47,302 bases of DNA from Lentisphaerota bacterium (GCA_015061685.1 SUWD01000019.1:1-47302), one strand, 5' to 3'; shown: positions 8,975 through 17,972, numbered from the stretch's first letter. Notes: generated by a model not told the origin, from the letters alone. Program-made: numbers and translations.

Positions 8975-10771
8975 TCAGGGTTTCCGCTTTTTAGGGGGAG
9001 CCGGAATCCGCACAGGGTAACAGTAAAACTTTTCCGCAACAAGCAAATGAGTGTAGGCAAAAGCCTGCATTGCTTCATCCGCCGGAGTTACCGGAATACC
9101 GGTCATCTGCCGGTCATTTACTGTGTATCCGGCAGAAAAAGTCAACTCCATAACCTGATTTTTCCGGGGAGGTTCTGCCATGCGGAATGTTATTTCCGCC
9201 GAGTCGCTCCCCTCCGGGATAACAGCTTTGCCGACCGGTGTGAGCCGGGGGGAAGATATGGTTATTTCCCCATTGAATCCATCCTTTCTCAAAGCGTAAA
9301 ACTTCATTTTTGCGACCCTTTGGGCGTTGAATTCCAGCACTGATGAGCCGGAAATGACCTCTGCCCCCGGCATCGGCGGATGGATCTGCAGTTTGAATAT
9401 ATAATTTTCTCCGTATGCCGGAGTCCGGTCGGAAACGGTCAGATAATATATTCCCGGAGCTTTGAACGTCACATCCAGCTTGGAATCAGTCTGTCTCCGG
9501 CAGATATCGAGGTCGATTTTTTGCGGATTATCATCATTTTCAGCGATTATGCTCCCGGTTTTATCATAGAGGGTAAGGACGGTATCCAGCGGAGAATCGA
9601 TCCTTGCGGCAAAAGTTTCAAATATCACCCGGTCTCCTTTGGCGGCTTTGATGATAAATTTTTTCGGATCGGTATTACTGATTTTTCCGTCAATGGTCAA
9701 ACCTTTTTCCCAGATATCCTTTGTGATGATCTCCGGAACTTCCTTTTCCGGGAGAGTCGGGAAAATATTGAAGTTCCCGGCGAAATTGCGGTATGGTTCA
9801 AAGTCTTCTTCTTTTTCTGTGACGGTCACCCGGTAAACGAAATCGGCTCTGCCCCGTTTGATGCTGTCGCTTACAACAAGGGTGTATCTGCCGGTTTTTT
9901 GCGGGATGAACCGCAGAACCGGATCGGGATGATGGTATTCATCATCGGCGAAAGCGACCTCTTTGCCGTCATCACCGCGAAGGCTCAATATCCCCTGAAA
10001 ATGTCCCGGCACTGCATCTCCGAGATAGGGGGATAATTCCGCGGCACGCATCCGGAAAGTATAGTTTTTGCCGGCTTCCAGATATACCGGGAAAATATCA
10101 CTTTCGCCGGGCATGATCTGTCCGTTGAGGGTTACCGGGAAAGTTTTTACTTCTTCATTTTCGGGTCTTTGGGCAAAAGGCGGATAGTAAGGAGCTTCCT
10201 GAATCTGCCGGTGGGGGTCGATGAAAAAGAGTTTTTCATTGGAGATATTTTTTCCGGCGACCACTCTGATTTTGCATGGACCGGTGGGTGCATCCGGGGA
10301 AATTTCCAGCTCCAAAAGGAGTTTTTGGGCGATGGATGGTGCAGCTTGCAAAGGATTTGCACGGACGAATATGGAATTGGCGATGATGGAACGCTCCAGC
10401 ATGGGCAGGGAATCAAGATTTTCCAACCATTTGGATTTTCTCCAGGATTTTTCATCCTGTTCTTTTTCGGGGGGATACGGCGGTTTTTCCGGATTCCCGG
10501 CATATATATTTTTCAGCCATTGGGTGAGGAATTTTTTCTGCGGCGTATGGAAGTAGTCGAAATTGGGGATCAATACGGCGGATTTAAGGGTGATTCCGGG
10601 CGTGGTGGTGAGGAGCTGGATTTTCCCGTAAAGGTTCTGACCACCGGCGATGATCCTCACGGTGGAGCCTTTTTGACCTCCGGAGGGCGAGAGATAACCG
10701 AGAAACGCTTTCCCGGCGTAAGCGGAATTTATCAAAAGCAGTGATATAACGGCAAGGGAAAATTTTTTCAT
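8975..10771 (-). CDS. Secreted protein with bacterial pre-peptidase C-terminal (PPC) domains, Planctomycete type
   Basis: A 598-residue protein with a signal peptide (MKKFSLAVISLLLINSAYAG). Near the N-terminus is an IPT/TIG-like stretch (YLSPSGGQKGSTVRIIAGGQNL). Two PPC-like beta domains follow. The first, about 215-310, contains AGKNYTFRMRAAEL and KTGRYTLVVSDS. The second, about 355-450, contains KGDRVIFETFAARIDSPLDTVLTLYDK and APGIYYLTVSDRT. In PVC bacteria such proteins sit beside DUF1501 and DUF1549/DUF1553 genes, as here. The start overlaps the DUF1501 stop by 4 bases (ATGA) with GGAGAG upstream, so translation is probably coupled. No catalytic domain was found, so a structural or binding role is likely. 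Confidence 0.8.
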   Translation of the reverse strand: MKKFSLAVISLLLINSAYAGKAFLGYLSPSGGQKGSTVRIIAGGQNLYGKIQLLTTTPGITLKSAVLIPNFDYFHTPQKKFLTQWLKNIYAGNPEKPPYPPEKEQDEKSWRKSKWLENLDSLPMLERSIIANSIFVRANPLQAAPSIAQKLLLELEISPDAPTGPCKIRVVAGKNISNEKLFFIDPHRQIQEAPYYPPFAQRPENEEVKTFPVTLNGQIMPGESDIFPVYLEAGKNYTFRMRAAELSPYLGDAVPGHFQGILSLRGDDGKEVAFADDEYHHPDPVLRFIPQKTGRYTLVVSDSIKRGRADFVYRVTVTEKEEDFEPYRNFAGNFNIFPTLPEKEVPEIITKDIWEKGLTIDGKISNTDPKKFIIKAAKGDRVIFETFAARIDSPLDTVLTLYDKTGSIIAENDDNPQKIDLDICRRQTDSKLDVTFKAPGIYYLTVSDRTPAYGENYIFKLQIHPPMPGAEVISGSSVLEFNAQRVAKMKFYALRKDGFNGEITISSPRLTPVGKAVIPEGSDSAEITFRMAEPPRKNQVMELTFSAGYTVNDRQMTGIPVTPADEAMQAFAYTHLLVAEKFYCYPVRIPAPPKKRKP

Positions 10772-12039
10772 TTGTTCTCTCCTTTTCGGGGATAGATCTC
10801 TCTTAATCTGCCGGCGGCACTCTCTTTGGGGAGCAACGGGGCATTGACGCCGGTGAATTCCGGGAATTTTGAATCCGGATCAATGCCGCATCTTTCCAGA
10901 ATTGATCCTAAAAGATCCTGCGGAGCTACCGGTCTTTCGACCACGGTTCCGGCAACGGAATCAGATACGCCGATGACTTTGCCGCCCTGAAAACCGCCAC
11001 CGGCAATGATAGCGGAGAAGCATTTAGCATAGTGGTTTCTTCCGCCGTTCCACGGGGCTTCCCATTGTATTTCCGGGGTGCGTCCGAATTCTCCGCTCCA
11101 CCAGACGATGGTGGTATCGAGCAATTTTTTTTCAGCGAGATCTTCGAGCAATGCGGCAACGGCCTGATCCATTTCGGCGGTTTTCTTTTTCATGGTTTCG
11201 AAGTGTTTTTTGTGCGAATCCCATCCTTGAGCATTGATAGTTATATATGGGACACCTGCTTCGACGAGTTTTCTGGCGACGAGACATGCCTGACCGAAGT
11301 CATTTCTGCCGTAGCGGTTACGGGTTTCTTCGGATTCAGTGGAGAGGTCAAAAACTTTGGCAGCTGAACCGCTCATTTTCTTTCTGGCATCTTCTCCTGC
11401 ACGGTCAAAAAGGTTGACTTGCGGATTGTAAGTTGAGGAAAATTTACCGAAAGAGTCAAATTGTTCCAGAGCTTCAAACTGCATGGCGATGGTTTCGGCG
11501 GACAATGCACTTGGCGGCGTGATGCCGTCCACGCTGAATCTGGCGGCATTGGGATTTCCTCCGGTGACCAGCGGTTTGAATTTCTCTCCGAGGAAACCCT
11601 CTTCTGCGAAGCGTCCTTTGGGTTTGGTCAAAATAACGTATGGCGGCAGATCGCCCTGATAATTCTGTGATTTGTAAAAGGCGACCAATGCTCCGATTGC
11701 CGGGAAGACTTTGCCGGAACCGGGTTCTCTGCCGGTCTGCATAAGATAACTTGCTGTTTCATGCCCGTTATGCTTATGGGTCATGGTGCGGATAATGGAG
11801 TATTTGTCGGCATGTTTGGCAAGCTGCGGGAGCATTTCGCTGATTTGGATACCCGGCACATTGGTATTGATCGCTTTCAAACCGTTGTTGTACTTTGCCG
11901 GGGCATCGGGTTTGGGGTCAAATGTTTCCAGCTGTGACGGGCCGCCCCAGACCCATATTTCGATGACGCTTTTTGCCGGGGGAGCGGCGGAGACGGTAAT
12001 AACTGAAGTAAGGAGAGAGATGAATAAGATATTTTTCAT
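10768..12039 (-). CDS. Secreted DUF1501 family protein (alkaline-phosphatase/sulfatase superfamily relative)
   Basis: A 423-residue protein with a signal peptide (about 1-18). DUF1501 hallmarks are WVWGGPSQLETFDPKPDAPAKYN near the N-terminus, MTHKHNGHETASYLMQTGREP in the middle, and WWSGEFGRTPEIQ with GRNHYAKCFSAIIAGGGF near the C-terminus. The family is widespread in Planctomycetes, Verrucomicrobia and Lentisphaerae and has no proven activity; it shares the fold of sulfatases and phosphatases and often bears a Tat signal. This copy has an ordinary Sec-like signal, with no twin arginine. It sits between a DUF1549/DUF1553 gene 9 bp upstream and a PPC gene. The ribosome site is GAGG. Confidence 0.88.
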   Translation of the reverse strand: MKNILFISLLTSVITVSAAPPAKSVIEIWVWGGPSQLETFDPKPDAPAKYNNGLKAINTNVPGIQISEMLPQLAKHADKYSIIRTMTHKHNGHETASYLMQTGREPGSGKVFPAIGALVAFYKSQNYQGDLPPYVILTKPKGRFAEEGFLGEKFKPLVTGGNPNAARFSVDGITPPSALSAETIAMQFEALEQFDSFGKFSSTYNPQVNLFDRAGEDARKKMSGSAAKVFDLSTESEETRNRYGRNDFGQACLVARKLVEAGVPYITINAQGWDSHKKHFETMKKKTAEMDQAVAALLEDLAEKKLLDTTIVWWSGEFGRTPEIQWEAPWNGGRNHYAKCFSAIIAGGGFQGGKVIGVSDSVAGTVVERPVAPQDLLGSILERCGIDPDSKFPEFTGVNAPLLPKESAAGRLREIYPRKGENK

Positions 12040-12048
12040 AGCAGTACC

Positions 12049-13476
12049 TCAATGCTGACAGAGAAATTCTTTAGAATTGAGCAAAACCCACGGGATTCTG
12101 GCGAGCAGTTTCCATTGGGTATGTTTCTTGCCGAGTTCTTTGAAAAGTTTGTATTCTTCCGGTGATGGCGGCCGGGAGTAGAAAAGCCAGAAAAGTTCGG
12201 TAAATTTATCCTTTTCCTTCTTCAGTTTTCTGTAAAGCAGATCATTAAGCCGGGAGTTGATGTCGGCGGAGTTGAAAAGGAACATTCTCTGATCGGCGGT
12301 GATTTCGCTTTTGCGTTCCTCCGGAGTTCCCGAATCCCGTGACGGTCTGCCGAATGTGAGGAGAAATTGATCCGTTACCGACCCGTCGGGCAGGGCGGCG
12401 GCACGGTTGTTGTAGTAGGAAAACGGTTCGGGAATGACGCTCAAATAGGAGTATGGTTTGCCGGTGATTTGGGCGATCGAATCGGCGAGGACTTCGGCAT
12501 CGAGCCTTCTTGCCGGATAAACGGCGGCGAATTTCACCGCTTGAGAATAATCAATGGAAGTTACACTCGCTGCTTTATAGGCTGGGGAAGTGCATATTTC
12601 CAAAAGAAGTTTCCGGAGATTGAAGTGATTTTTTTTGAATTGCTCTGCCAGATGTTCCACGATGGCGTCATCGGGTTCGACATTGCCGAAAAGCCACCTC
12701 CAGCATCTTTTTACGGCGGTTTTGGCAAATCTCGGATCGGCGGTGATTTTTTTGACCAGAGCATTACGCGGATCATTTGCAATGGGGACGGTGGAAAAGA
12801 CGATCTCCTCTTTCCACTCTCTGGTGCTTTTGAATTTTATAACGGCAAAGGTCTCAAGGAGCAGATTTTTTTCTTCTTTACTTAATGAATTGAGATTTTC
12901 GCCGAGGAAAAAGGTGGAGACGGCATTGGCGATATTTTCCGCATTTTTCTGTGGGACGGCACGGAAAAAGTTGGCATATCCGTTGCGGAAATTGCTGCCG
13001 GATGAGAGGAGTATATTGGCGGCGAATTGATCGTATGGCAGGTTATTCAATACGGCATAACAGAGCATCCGGGTGTATAGGAAAGCGGCATTGGGCCATA
13101 GGTTGATGGGGAATTCCGACTTGATCCGCAATTCATCACCGAGCCGCATGGCGGCGAACATGGCAAATTCTTCGGATTCAAGGAGCTGTTTGGCAAGCAG
13201 AAATTGTTTTTCCGGCTGTCTGCAAACGACATAGTGTTTGGCGTCCTCCGGGAGCGGCACTCTGCCGGTAAGATCGACATACATTCTCCGCACCAGTACG
13301 GAGTCGGATGCTTCATTGGGGACGGGGATTTTATGCTTGACCCACAGGCGGTGCAGGAAGCGATCAAATCCGGAATTTACCTGTGAAGTTGAGTTTTTCT
13401 GATAGATATCAGAGGAAAAGAGCTGAAATGCTGTCAAAAAAACAGCGGCGGCGAGAAGAGTTTTGTATATAGGCAT
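12049..13476 (-). CDS. Secreted DUF1549/DUF1553 protein, short form without the cytochrome module
   Basis: A 475-residue protein with a signal peptide (about 1-22). Residues ~35-200 match DUF1549 (FDRFLHRLWVKHK, RRMYVDLTGRVPLPEDA). Residues ~255-470 match DUF1553 (FAKTAVKRCWRWLFGNVEP, FNLRKLLLEICTSPAYK, ADSIAQITGKP, FLLTFGRPSRD, LFWLFYSRPPSPEE). Family members are usually 700-1000 residues with an N-terminal planctomycete cytochrome-c or LamG module and a long linker. This one lacks those parts but is an open frame with intact ends, so it is a compact variant and not an obvious pseudogene. First gene of the DUF1501 operon. The start has a strong GGAGG, and a good promoter lies at 13519-13547. 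Function in the family is unproven. Confidence 0.85.
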   Translation of the reverse strand: MPIYKTLLAAAVFLTAFQLFSSDIYQKNSTSQVNSGFDRFLHRLWVKHKIPVPNEASDSVLVRRMYVDLTGRVPLPEDAKHYVVCRQPEKQFLLAKQLLESEEFAMFAAMRLGDELRIKSEFPINLWPNAAFLYTRMLCYAVLNNLPYDQFAANILLSSGSNFRNGYANFFRAVPQKNAENIANAVSTFFLGENLNSLSKEEKNLLLETFAVIKFKSTREWKEEIVFSTVPIANDPRNALVKKITADPRFAKTAVKRCWRWLFGNVEPDDAIVEHLAEQFKKNHFNLRKLLLEICTSPAYKAASVTSIDYSQAVKFAAVYPARRLDAEVLADSIAQITGKPYSYLSVIPEPFSYYNNRAAALPDGSVTDQFLLTFGRPSRDSGTPEERKSEITADQRMFLFNSADINSRLNDLLYRKLKKEKDKFTELFWLFYSRPPSPEEYKLFKELGKKHTQWKLLARIPWVLLNSKEFLCQH

Positions 13477-13518
13477 ATTTCATCCTCCGGTTGAAAATCG
13501 GCACAGTCTTTGCAGGAT

Positions 13519-13547
13519 AATGTACCACCTGATTTCAGCTTTGTCAA
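13519..13547 (-). promoter_or_regulatory. Promoter of the DUF1553-DUF1501-PPC operon
   Basis: On the minus strand there is a perfect TTGACA (13542-13547), a 17-bp spacer, then TACATT (13519-13524), 43 bp before the start codon at 13476. Confidence 0.65.
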
Positions 13548-13793
13548 GCCGGAGTGAAAAATTTTTAGAATGTGTGTATTGCGGAGAAATTTTTTCTCCA
13601 TCCGGCTTTATTGCATTTCCCCCCCATAGGAGAGAGTTCAACTCTTTTTTATGCAAATGCAAATAACTGCGGAATTGCAGATTTTATGACCTCTGACCTC
13701 AAAAACAAGTGCTGTTAATTGCATATACACCTGATATTGAAATAACTGCTGGATAATACCTGTTGTTGATTTTTATATTTTTTTTAATAATGC

Positions 13794-13823
13794 TTGACAA
13801 TGGATTAAAAGTGGGTTATTTTA
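13794..13823 (+). promoter_or_regulatory. Promoter of the 895-residue secreted protein
   Basis: A perfect TTGACA (13794-13799) is followed after 18 bp by TATTTT (13818-13823) in an AT-rich setting. The gene starts at 13861 with GGGGA about 8 bases upstream. Confidence 0.5.
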
Positions 13824-13860
13824 TGATAAGCAATTAGTTATCACAATTACGGGGATTTTC

Positions 13861-16548
13861 ATGTTAAAACGATTTTTGTTTGCCTTATTGACCTTACTGT
13901 TTTTTATTTCTGCAACTTCAAATGTTTCAGCTGACAACAAAATCATCCGGAAGAAAACAGTCCGGAATGCTGTTGTTACGACAGACAATCGTTTAACGAT
14001 CCAACAAGGTGGAAAAACATATAATACTATCCTGCAAGGCGGGATCGAAGATGTGTTCCCCGGAGGAATCTCAAATAATACTGTTGTAAAAAGGGGCGGA
14101 AAACTCTGGCTTGCTGGCGGAAAATCCTACGGGGCAACCGTCGAAGACGGTGGACTTATGGAAGTACGGGAATATTGTAGAAATTCCAGTTATTCTACCG
14201 ATACTAAACTTTTGTCCGGCGGCAGGATGAATGTATTCAACCATTCACTGTCAGAAAAAATAACTGTAGAATCAAAAGGATTTTTGCGGGTATATTTTCC
14301 CGGTGCAGTTATATCAGATGTAACCATTTTATCCGGAGGTTTGGTGCATGTTTGGAAACATGGCACTGCACAGAATGTATATGTTGCTCCCGGAGGTGTG
14401 CTGGATTTGCGGGAAGAATCCCCCGTATTGAAGGGGACGATCCGGGTCGCAGGACAGCTCAAAGTAAGTTTTGATCATGATCCTGAAGTCAGCCAAGCAG
14501 AAATAATCCTTGATCTGACCAAAAGAAGAGTGTCAAATGTTTATTACATTGAAAATCTTGATTTTTTAAAAAATGCCAATATTTCTGTAAATATTTCACG
14601 CAATCAGAAAATAGGTTCTTATAAAATTGCATCAGGTGCTGTAAGATGGAAAGGTATGTTGAATATAACTGTTGATGGACATAAAGTTCAGTCAATCAGG
14701 TTATGGAAGCCTGTAAAAATTGCCGGTAAATATTATACTCTAAACAGAGTCAACTGCAAATTTATTGAATTGACAGTCTCTTTGGAGCCACCTGTTTCTG
14801 ATGAACTTGTTCCTGAATTGGAGATATCGCAAAAACATAAAGATATATTCAAATCTTACGGAATTGATATTGTTGCAGAAAACTATTCTGTTTCCGATCA
14901 GGGAAAAAAGTTGACTCAAAAAGACCTTGATGCGGATGTGGAACATATTTTATACCAATTCCAATTGATGGGACGTAAATATGTTGAAATGTCCAAATGC
15001 CGCAAAATTATTATCAGGGGAAGTCATCCGAAAGTTGCATTCGCCAGAGGTAGAGAACTGCATTTCAAATATAAAACAACAGGAGCAATACGCCATGAAT
15101 TATTTCATTCATTTGATCCTTTTATTTTTGCATATCGTTTCTGGGAATCTCTGAATAACGAAAAATTTTATTATGTCGGAGGCGGCAGAAAAGGATTTTT
15201 CGGAGATATGACTAATCGTGAAATTGTGTGCTGTTTCAAAAATCTGGATGAATTTGCTAACGACTTCACTTGGAACTATGCACAATCAAATCACCGCGAA
15301 GATATCGCAAGTATATTTAATCACACTACGGACCCCAAAGTTGCAGCAAAATGGCATGAGCGCAGCCGTCAAAGTCCGGTTTTTCGCAAAAAGTTTTTCA
15401 CTATGATAGCCAACTGTGCAGAAGCTACCGGTTATGAGTACTGGAAAAATCTTTATCAGTTTTCAGACCATGAATTACAGGAAATTAAGAACTGTTATAT
15501 TGATGTCGGAAAAGAAAAAAAACTGCAGATATTGTACACTAAAAATGATTTCAAAAGATATGGCTGGCAAAGACGTACAACTATGGCACTTATGGCTTTG
15601 GATAGCAGGATGATACGGGCTTCCGGAATAAAAAAGATCAAATTCTCTTCTTCACAACGCTTTTCTCCGCAATTAAGCAAGGATACATTGACCATTTTTG
15701 ATGAGGATGTCAATGGTATGATTGAAAGTATTTTTTGTGCATGTTATCAGAGAAATTCCCAACTTGTCAAAAAATATTTACAGCACAAATATTCCAAAAC
15801 TGAATGGGCAAGGCTTTTCCGGGAGTGTACTTTCGATATAAGAGGTTCAGCTTTCAGAAGCAGTGACAATATTGATTTGTACAATAAAATCATATGTTTG
15901 AAAAATTTTACTCAAAATTGGCTGCCGGAAAAATTTTGGAAGGATATATTAAGGCTCCGCGAAGAGCACATCGTAGATAAAAATTATCAAAAACGATTTG
16001 AAAAATATAATATCAAACTGGATGTTTTTCTGCCTGACAATGTGACTGGAGAAACTTGTTCAAAAGGAGAAATAAATAATGCAAAACGTATTTTTATTGC
16101 CTGCAGTTTTTTGTTGAACGAAAAATTTATGCGAGGTTGCGGTATTAAAAGAGTTGCGTTCGCTAAAAACATGAAATACAATGACAAAAAAATCATTGGC
16201 GGTATATACTCCAATGGTGTTTTATGTCTTGACCCGACATTCGTGCATCTGGGGCGGACAGTTTTCTATGAGTTATTTTCAAGTTTTGACCGCAGTAATC
16301 AACCGGATACAACAGCGTGGAAATTCCCGGGAAGTGCGCCGCAGGATTATGTTTCCGGGCTTGCCAGACATAGCTTGCAAAAAGATCGTGCAGATACTTT
16401 TGCCTTGATGCTTTGGAATCCATATCGCATATACCTTTTGGCAGACAAATCTGACATATTGAGAAAAAAAATCAATTTGCTTTTAAAGATGCAGTTTTTA
16501 TCTCCGGCAGGAGAACAAATGGTGAAGAGGGGGAATCAAACGCTTTAA
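13861..16548 (+). CDS. Secreted AIDA-repeat protein with one intact and two degenerate gluzincin-like metallopeptidase domains
   Basis: An 895-residue exported protein (signal peptide about 1-24). Residues ~45-200 are AIDA-type adhesin repeats built on a GG...V...GG...T.V..GG rhythm. Residues ~325-545 carry HELFH at 412-416 and, 64 residues on, HREDIASIF (478-486), whose Glu480 fits the third zinc ligand. This is a gluzincin-like layout. Two later segments (~560-690 and ~715-890) repeat the domain, with GIKKIKF and GIKRVAF aligned to CRKIIIR. In the last copy HELFH has become YELFS (803-807) and HREDIA has become DRADTF. The middle copy has ESIFC. So one copy is probably active and two are zinc-less. 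The base composition is clearly AT-richer than in the flanking genes. Not recognised as a named family; it could be an adhesin-protease or toxin-like surface protein. Confidence 0.75.
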   Translation: MLKRFLFALLTLLFFISATSNVSADNKIIRKKTVRNAVVTTDNRLTIQQGGKTYNTILQGGIEDVFPGGISNNTVVKRGGKLWLAGGKSYGATVEDGGLMEVREYCRNSSYSTDTKLLSGGRMNVFNHSLSEKITVESKGFLRVYFPGAVISDVTILSGGLVHVWKHGTAQNVYVAPGGVLDLREESPVLKGTIRVAGQLKVSFDHDPEVSQAEIILDLTKRRVSNVYYIENLDFLKNANISVNISRNQKIGSYKIASGAVRWKGMLNITVDGHKVQSIRLWKPVKIAGKYYTLNRVNCKFIELTVSLEPPVSDELVPELEISQKHKDIFKSYGIDIVAENYSVSDQGKKLTQKDLDADVEHILYQFQLMGRKYVEMSKCRKIIIRGSHPKVAFARGRELHFKYKTTGAIRHELFHSFDPFIFAYRFWESLNNEKFYYVGGGRKGFFGDMTNREIVCCFKNLDEFANDFTWNYAQSNHREDIASIFNHTTDPKVAAKWHERSRQSPVFRKKFFTMIANCAEATGYEYWKNLYQFSDHELQEIKNCYIDVGKEKKLQILYTKNDFKRYGWQRRTTMALMALDSRMIRASGIKKIKFSSSQRFSPQLSKDTLTIFDEDVNGMIESIFCACYQRNSQLVKKYLQHKYSKTEWARLFRECTFDIRGSAFRSSDNIDLYNKIICLKNFTQNWLPEKFWKDILRLREEHIVDKNYQKRFEKYNIKLDVFLPDNVTGETCSKGEINNAKRIFIACSFLLNEKFMRGCGIKRVAFAKNMKYNDKKIIGGIYSNGVLCLDPTFVHLGRTVFYELFSSFDRSNQPDTTAWKFPGSAPQDYVSGLARHSLQKDRADTFALMLWNPYRIYLLADKSDILRKKINLLLKMQFLSPAGEQMVKRGNQTL

Positions 16549-17287
16549 CAAATCCTTTGAACTTTTGTGGTGGCATCGGTTTTTTGTGACGTTATTTTTT
16601 TGCCGGAAATAGGCATGTCGCGGTGGTTGTGGCAAGGTTCGGCGGCTGTTCGGTAGTTCTCCTCCATTTTTTTGGGTAACAGTCCATAAAGGGGCAGTGT
16701 GCTTCAAGTGATTTTCTTTTTCCGGCAGAGGTCTGGTGACCTCTTATAGCGGAGAATTTGGGGAGATTTTATGCGGATTTTGTCGGCAAACAGCCCTCTC
16801 TCCATTCTCCATAGAGAAAAATCAGAAGAAGCAGAAAAGTTGCAAATCCCTTTGACAAAAAGGGTTTTACGCAGAAAATAAAAAAGTCCGAATCAGAGGT
16901 CTGACTCGGACGGAGAATACAAAATGGGGTGAAAGTTACCGTTTCCACACCTCGACTTCACCAAAGAGAGTTCAAATCTCTCCTGACAGAGAAAAAATTA
17001 ACCGCATAAATGCAGTTTGACGACCTCTTGCCTCAAAAAAGTATTAGTTATCTCGCCCTGCGTAGTACGCATAAATAACTGCGGAACCCCGACCTGTTAT
17101 TGTAAAAAACAGAGAAAAAGGCAAAAAATACAACTTTGCAGTAAGCTGGATTTGGAACTGTTTTAACAAACCTTTTGCCCTCTACGGATGGCGGTATCGT
17201 TAAAACGGTGTCGTTTTTTATTTTTAAATAATTTTTTTATTTGAATATCGAATCAGGGAAACATATTATAATTGTGTTTTTTTAATT
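16549..17287. repeat. Long gene-free stretch made of repeated non-coding modules
   Basis: About 740 bp with no supported gene. Parts recur elsewhere. GAGGTCTGGTGACCTCTTA with the following GCGGAGAATTTGGGG (16726-16760) recurs near 19109 and, in part, at 19507. A module from about 16925 (GGGGTG.AAGTTAC.GTTTCC, then GAGAGTTCAAATCTCTC) recurs at 19404-19500 and in part at 13630-13700. TTTAACAAA.CCTTT...GTGGTGGC.. at 16543 resembles 17160. A terminator hairpin lies inside. An AAAACG/CGTTTT hairpin at 17202-17217 is followed by T-rich sequence. Nothing else was recognised. Confidence 0.55.
16886..16911 (-). terminator. Terminator-like hairpin
   Basis: GTCCGA (16886-16891) and TCAGA (16893-16897) pair with TCTGA (16900-16904) and TCGGAC (16906-16911), with one A-C mismatch and a 2-base loop. 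On the minus strand it is followed by a T-run, so it could stop transcripts coming leftward from the cassette ending at 17288. Confidence 0.5.
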
Positions 17288-17836
17288 CTACTTTTGCTTG
17301 TGCAAAAACTTTATTAATTCATACAAGCCGGAGAACAGTCCGATGATGCCGAGTCCGCTTATTATACTTCCGGTTAAATATCCCCACCAGACAGGAAAGC
17401 GCATGGTCAAGGGAGTTCCGCCAATGGTCATCATACACAATACTGTTACTGTAATAAATGAAACGAATGTTTCTTCCCATAAACTTGTTTTAGGTCGAAA
17501 GTTGGTGAACTGCAAACCATCACCATCAATCAGATCATCCAGTGCATGCCATAAAGGTCCGTGAGTCATAACTCCGGATATACGATACTCTGCAACATGC
17601 GCAATTTCGTGGAGAGTGGTTTTGTAAAGAAACACTTCCCGGTCAGATGAATCCAACCGAGAAGTGTTCAGTTCGATATGATCAGGATATGCCATCCCGT
17701 TAAGGATGTCATCCAGTTTTTTGAAAACGATTTTGGGGCATTCCCCAATTTTTTTACTTCCAACAAGTTTTGAGGATTTTATTTTCTCCCATGCCTGTTC
17801 AGCTAATTGCGAACAATGTGATTCATATGTTATCAT
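17288..17836 (-). CDS. SprT-like zinc metallopeptidase with C-terminal membrane segments
   Basis: A 182-residue protein if it starts at the ATG at 17836 (GGCGG five bases upstream). A longer reading from a GTG at 17956 would overlap the 33-residue peptide gene and lacks a ribosome site. HEIAH followed by HGPLWHAL gives the HExxH...HGxxW pattern of SprT-like/WLM peptidases, with two His in HEIAH and the His of HGPLWH as likely zinc ligands and Glu as catalytic base. After the peptidase domain come two hydrophobic segments, FVSFITVTVLCMMTIGG and a second near GYLTGSIISGLGIIGLF, so it is probably membrane-anchored with the peptidase in the cytosol. Last gene of a four-gene AT-rich cassette. Substrate unknown. 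Confidence 0.72.
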   Translation of the reverse strand: MITYESHCSQLAEQAWEKIKSSKLVGSKKIGECPKIVFKKLDDILNGMAYPDHIELNTSRLDSSDREVFLYKTTLHEIAHVAEYRISGVMTHGPLWHALDDLIDGDGLQFTNFRPKTSLWEETFVSFITVTVLCMMTIGGTPLTMRFPVWWGYLTGSIISGLGIIGLFSGLYELIKFLHKQK

Positions 17837-17862
17837 ATTTACCGCCAGTAACGCTTTATATT

Positions 17863-17964
17863 TCAAAAACCTGCTTTGGCAAGTATTTCTATTATGATAA
17901 TTGCTGCAATTATGCCAAATAAAATCAACAAAAAACCACAACCAAAATCTATGCACTTAAACAT
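17863..17964 (-). CDS. Tiny hydrophobic peptide (33 residues) with GCG motif
   Basis: An open frame of 33 codons starting 8 bases after the stop of the zinc-ribbon gene. It begins MFKCIDFGCG and continues as one long hydrophobic run (FLLILFGIIAAIIIIEIL) ending AKAGF. The pattern (short polar head, GCG, single membrane span) is shared with the 38-residue peptide at 18591-18707. It lies in the gap between two genes of the same strand with no other use for the DNA. The ribosome site is weak (GAAGAA). Short frames can arise by chance, so expression is unproven; the shared design with its neighbour raises the odds. Confidence 0.45.
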   Translation of the reverse strand: MFKCIDFGCGFLLILFGIIAAIIIIEILAKAGF

Positions 17965-17972
17965 AAATATGA

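Larger units (their letters stand above)
13477..13860. other. Divergent intergenic region with promoters and repeat remnants
   Basis: A 384-bp gap between divergent genes. It holds the leftward promoter of the DUF1553 operon, the rightward promoter of the 895-residue protein, a GGAGAAA...TTTCTCC hairpin at 13583-13599, and pieces related to the non-coding module at 16960-17110: GAGAGTTCAA, GACCTCT.RCCTCAAAAA and AAATAACTGCGGAA. No gene was found between. Confidence 0.6.

Noticed and set aside
16618..16680. GGTGGTTGTGGC at 16622 resembling the 5' end of tRNA-His
   Set aside because: Only the first dozen bases match; the rest does not fold into a cloverleaf.
16925..17000. Possible tRNA, because GAGAGTTCAAATCTCTC looks like a T-arm
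   Set aside because: No matching acceptor, D-arm or anticodon stem can be built around it; the same piece recurs in repeats.
17837..17956. N-terminal extension of the SprT-like protein from a GTG at 17956
   Set aside because: No ribosome site, odd composition, and it overlaps the 33-codon small-peptide frame that has a better membrane-span pattern.
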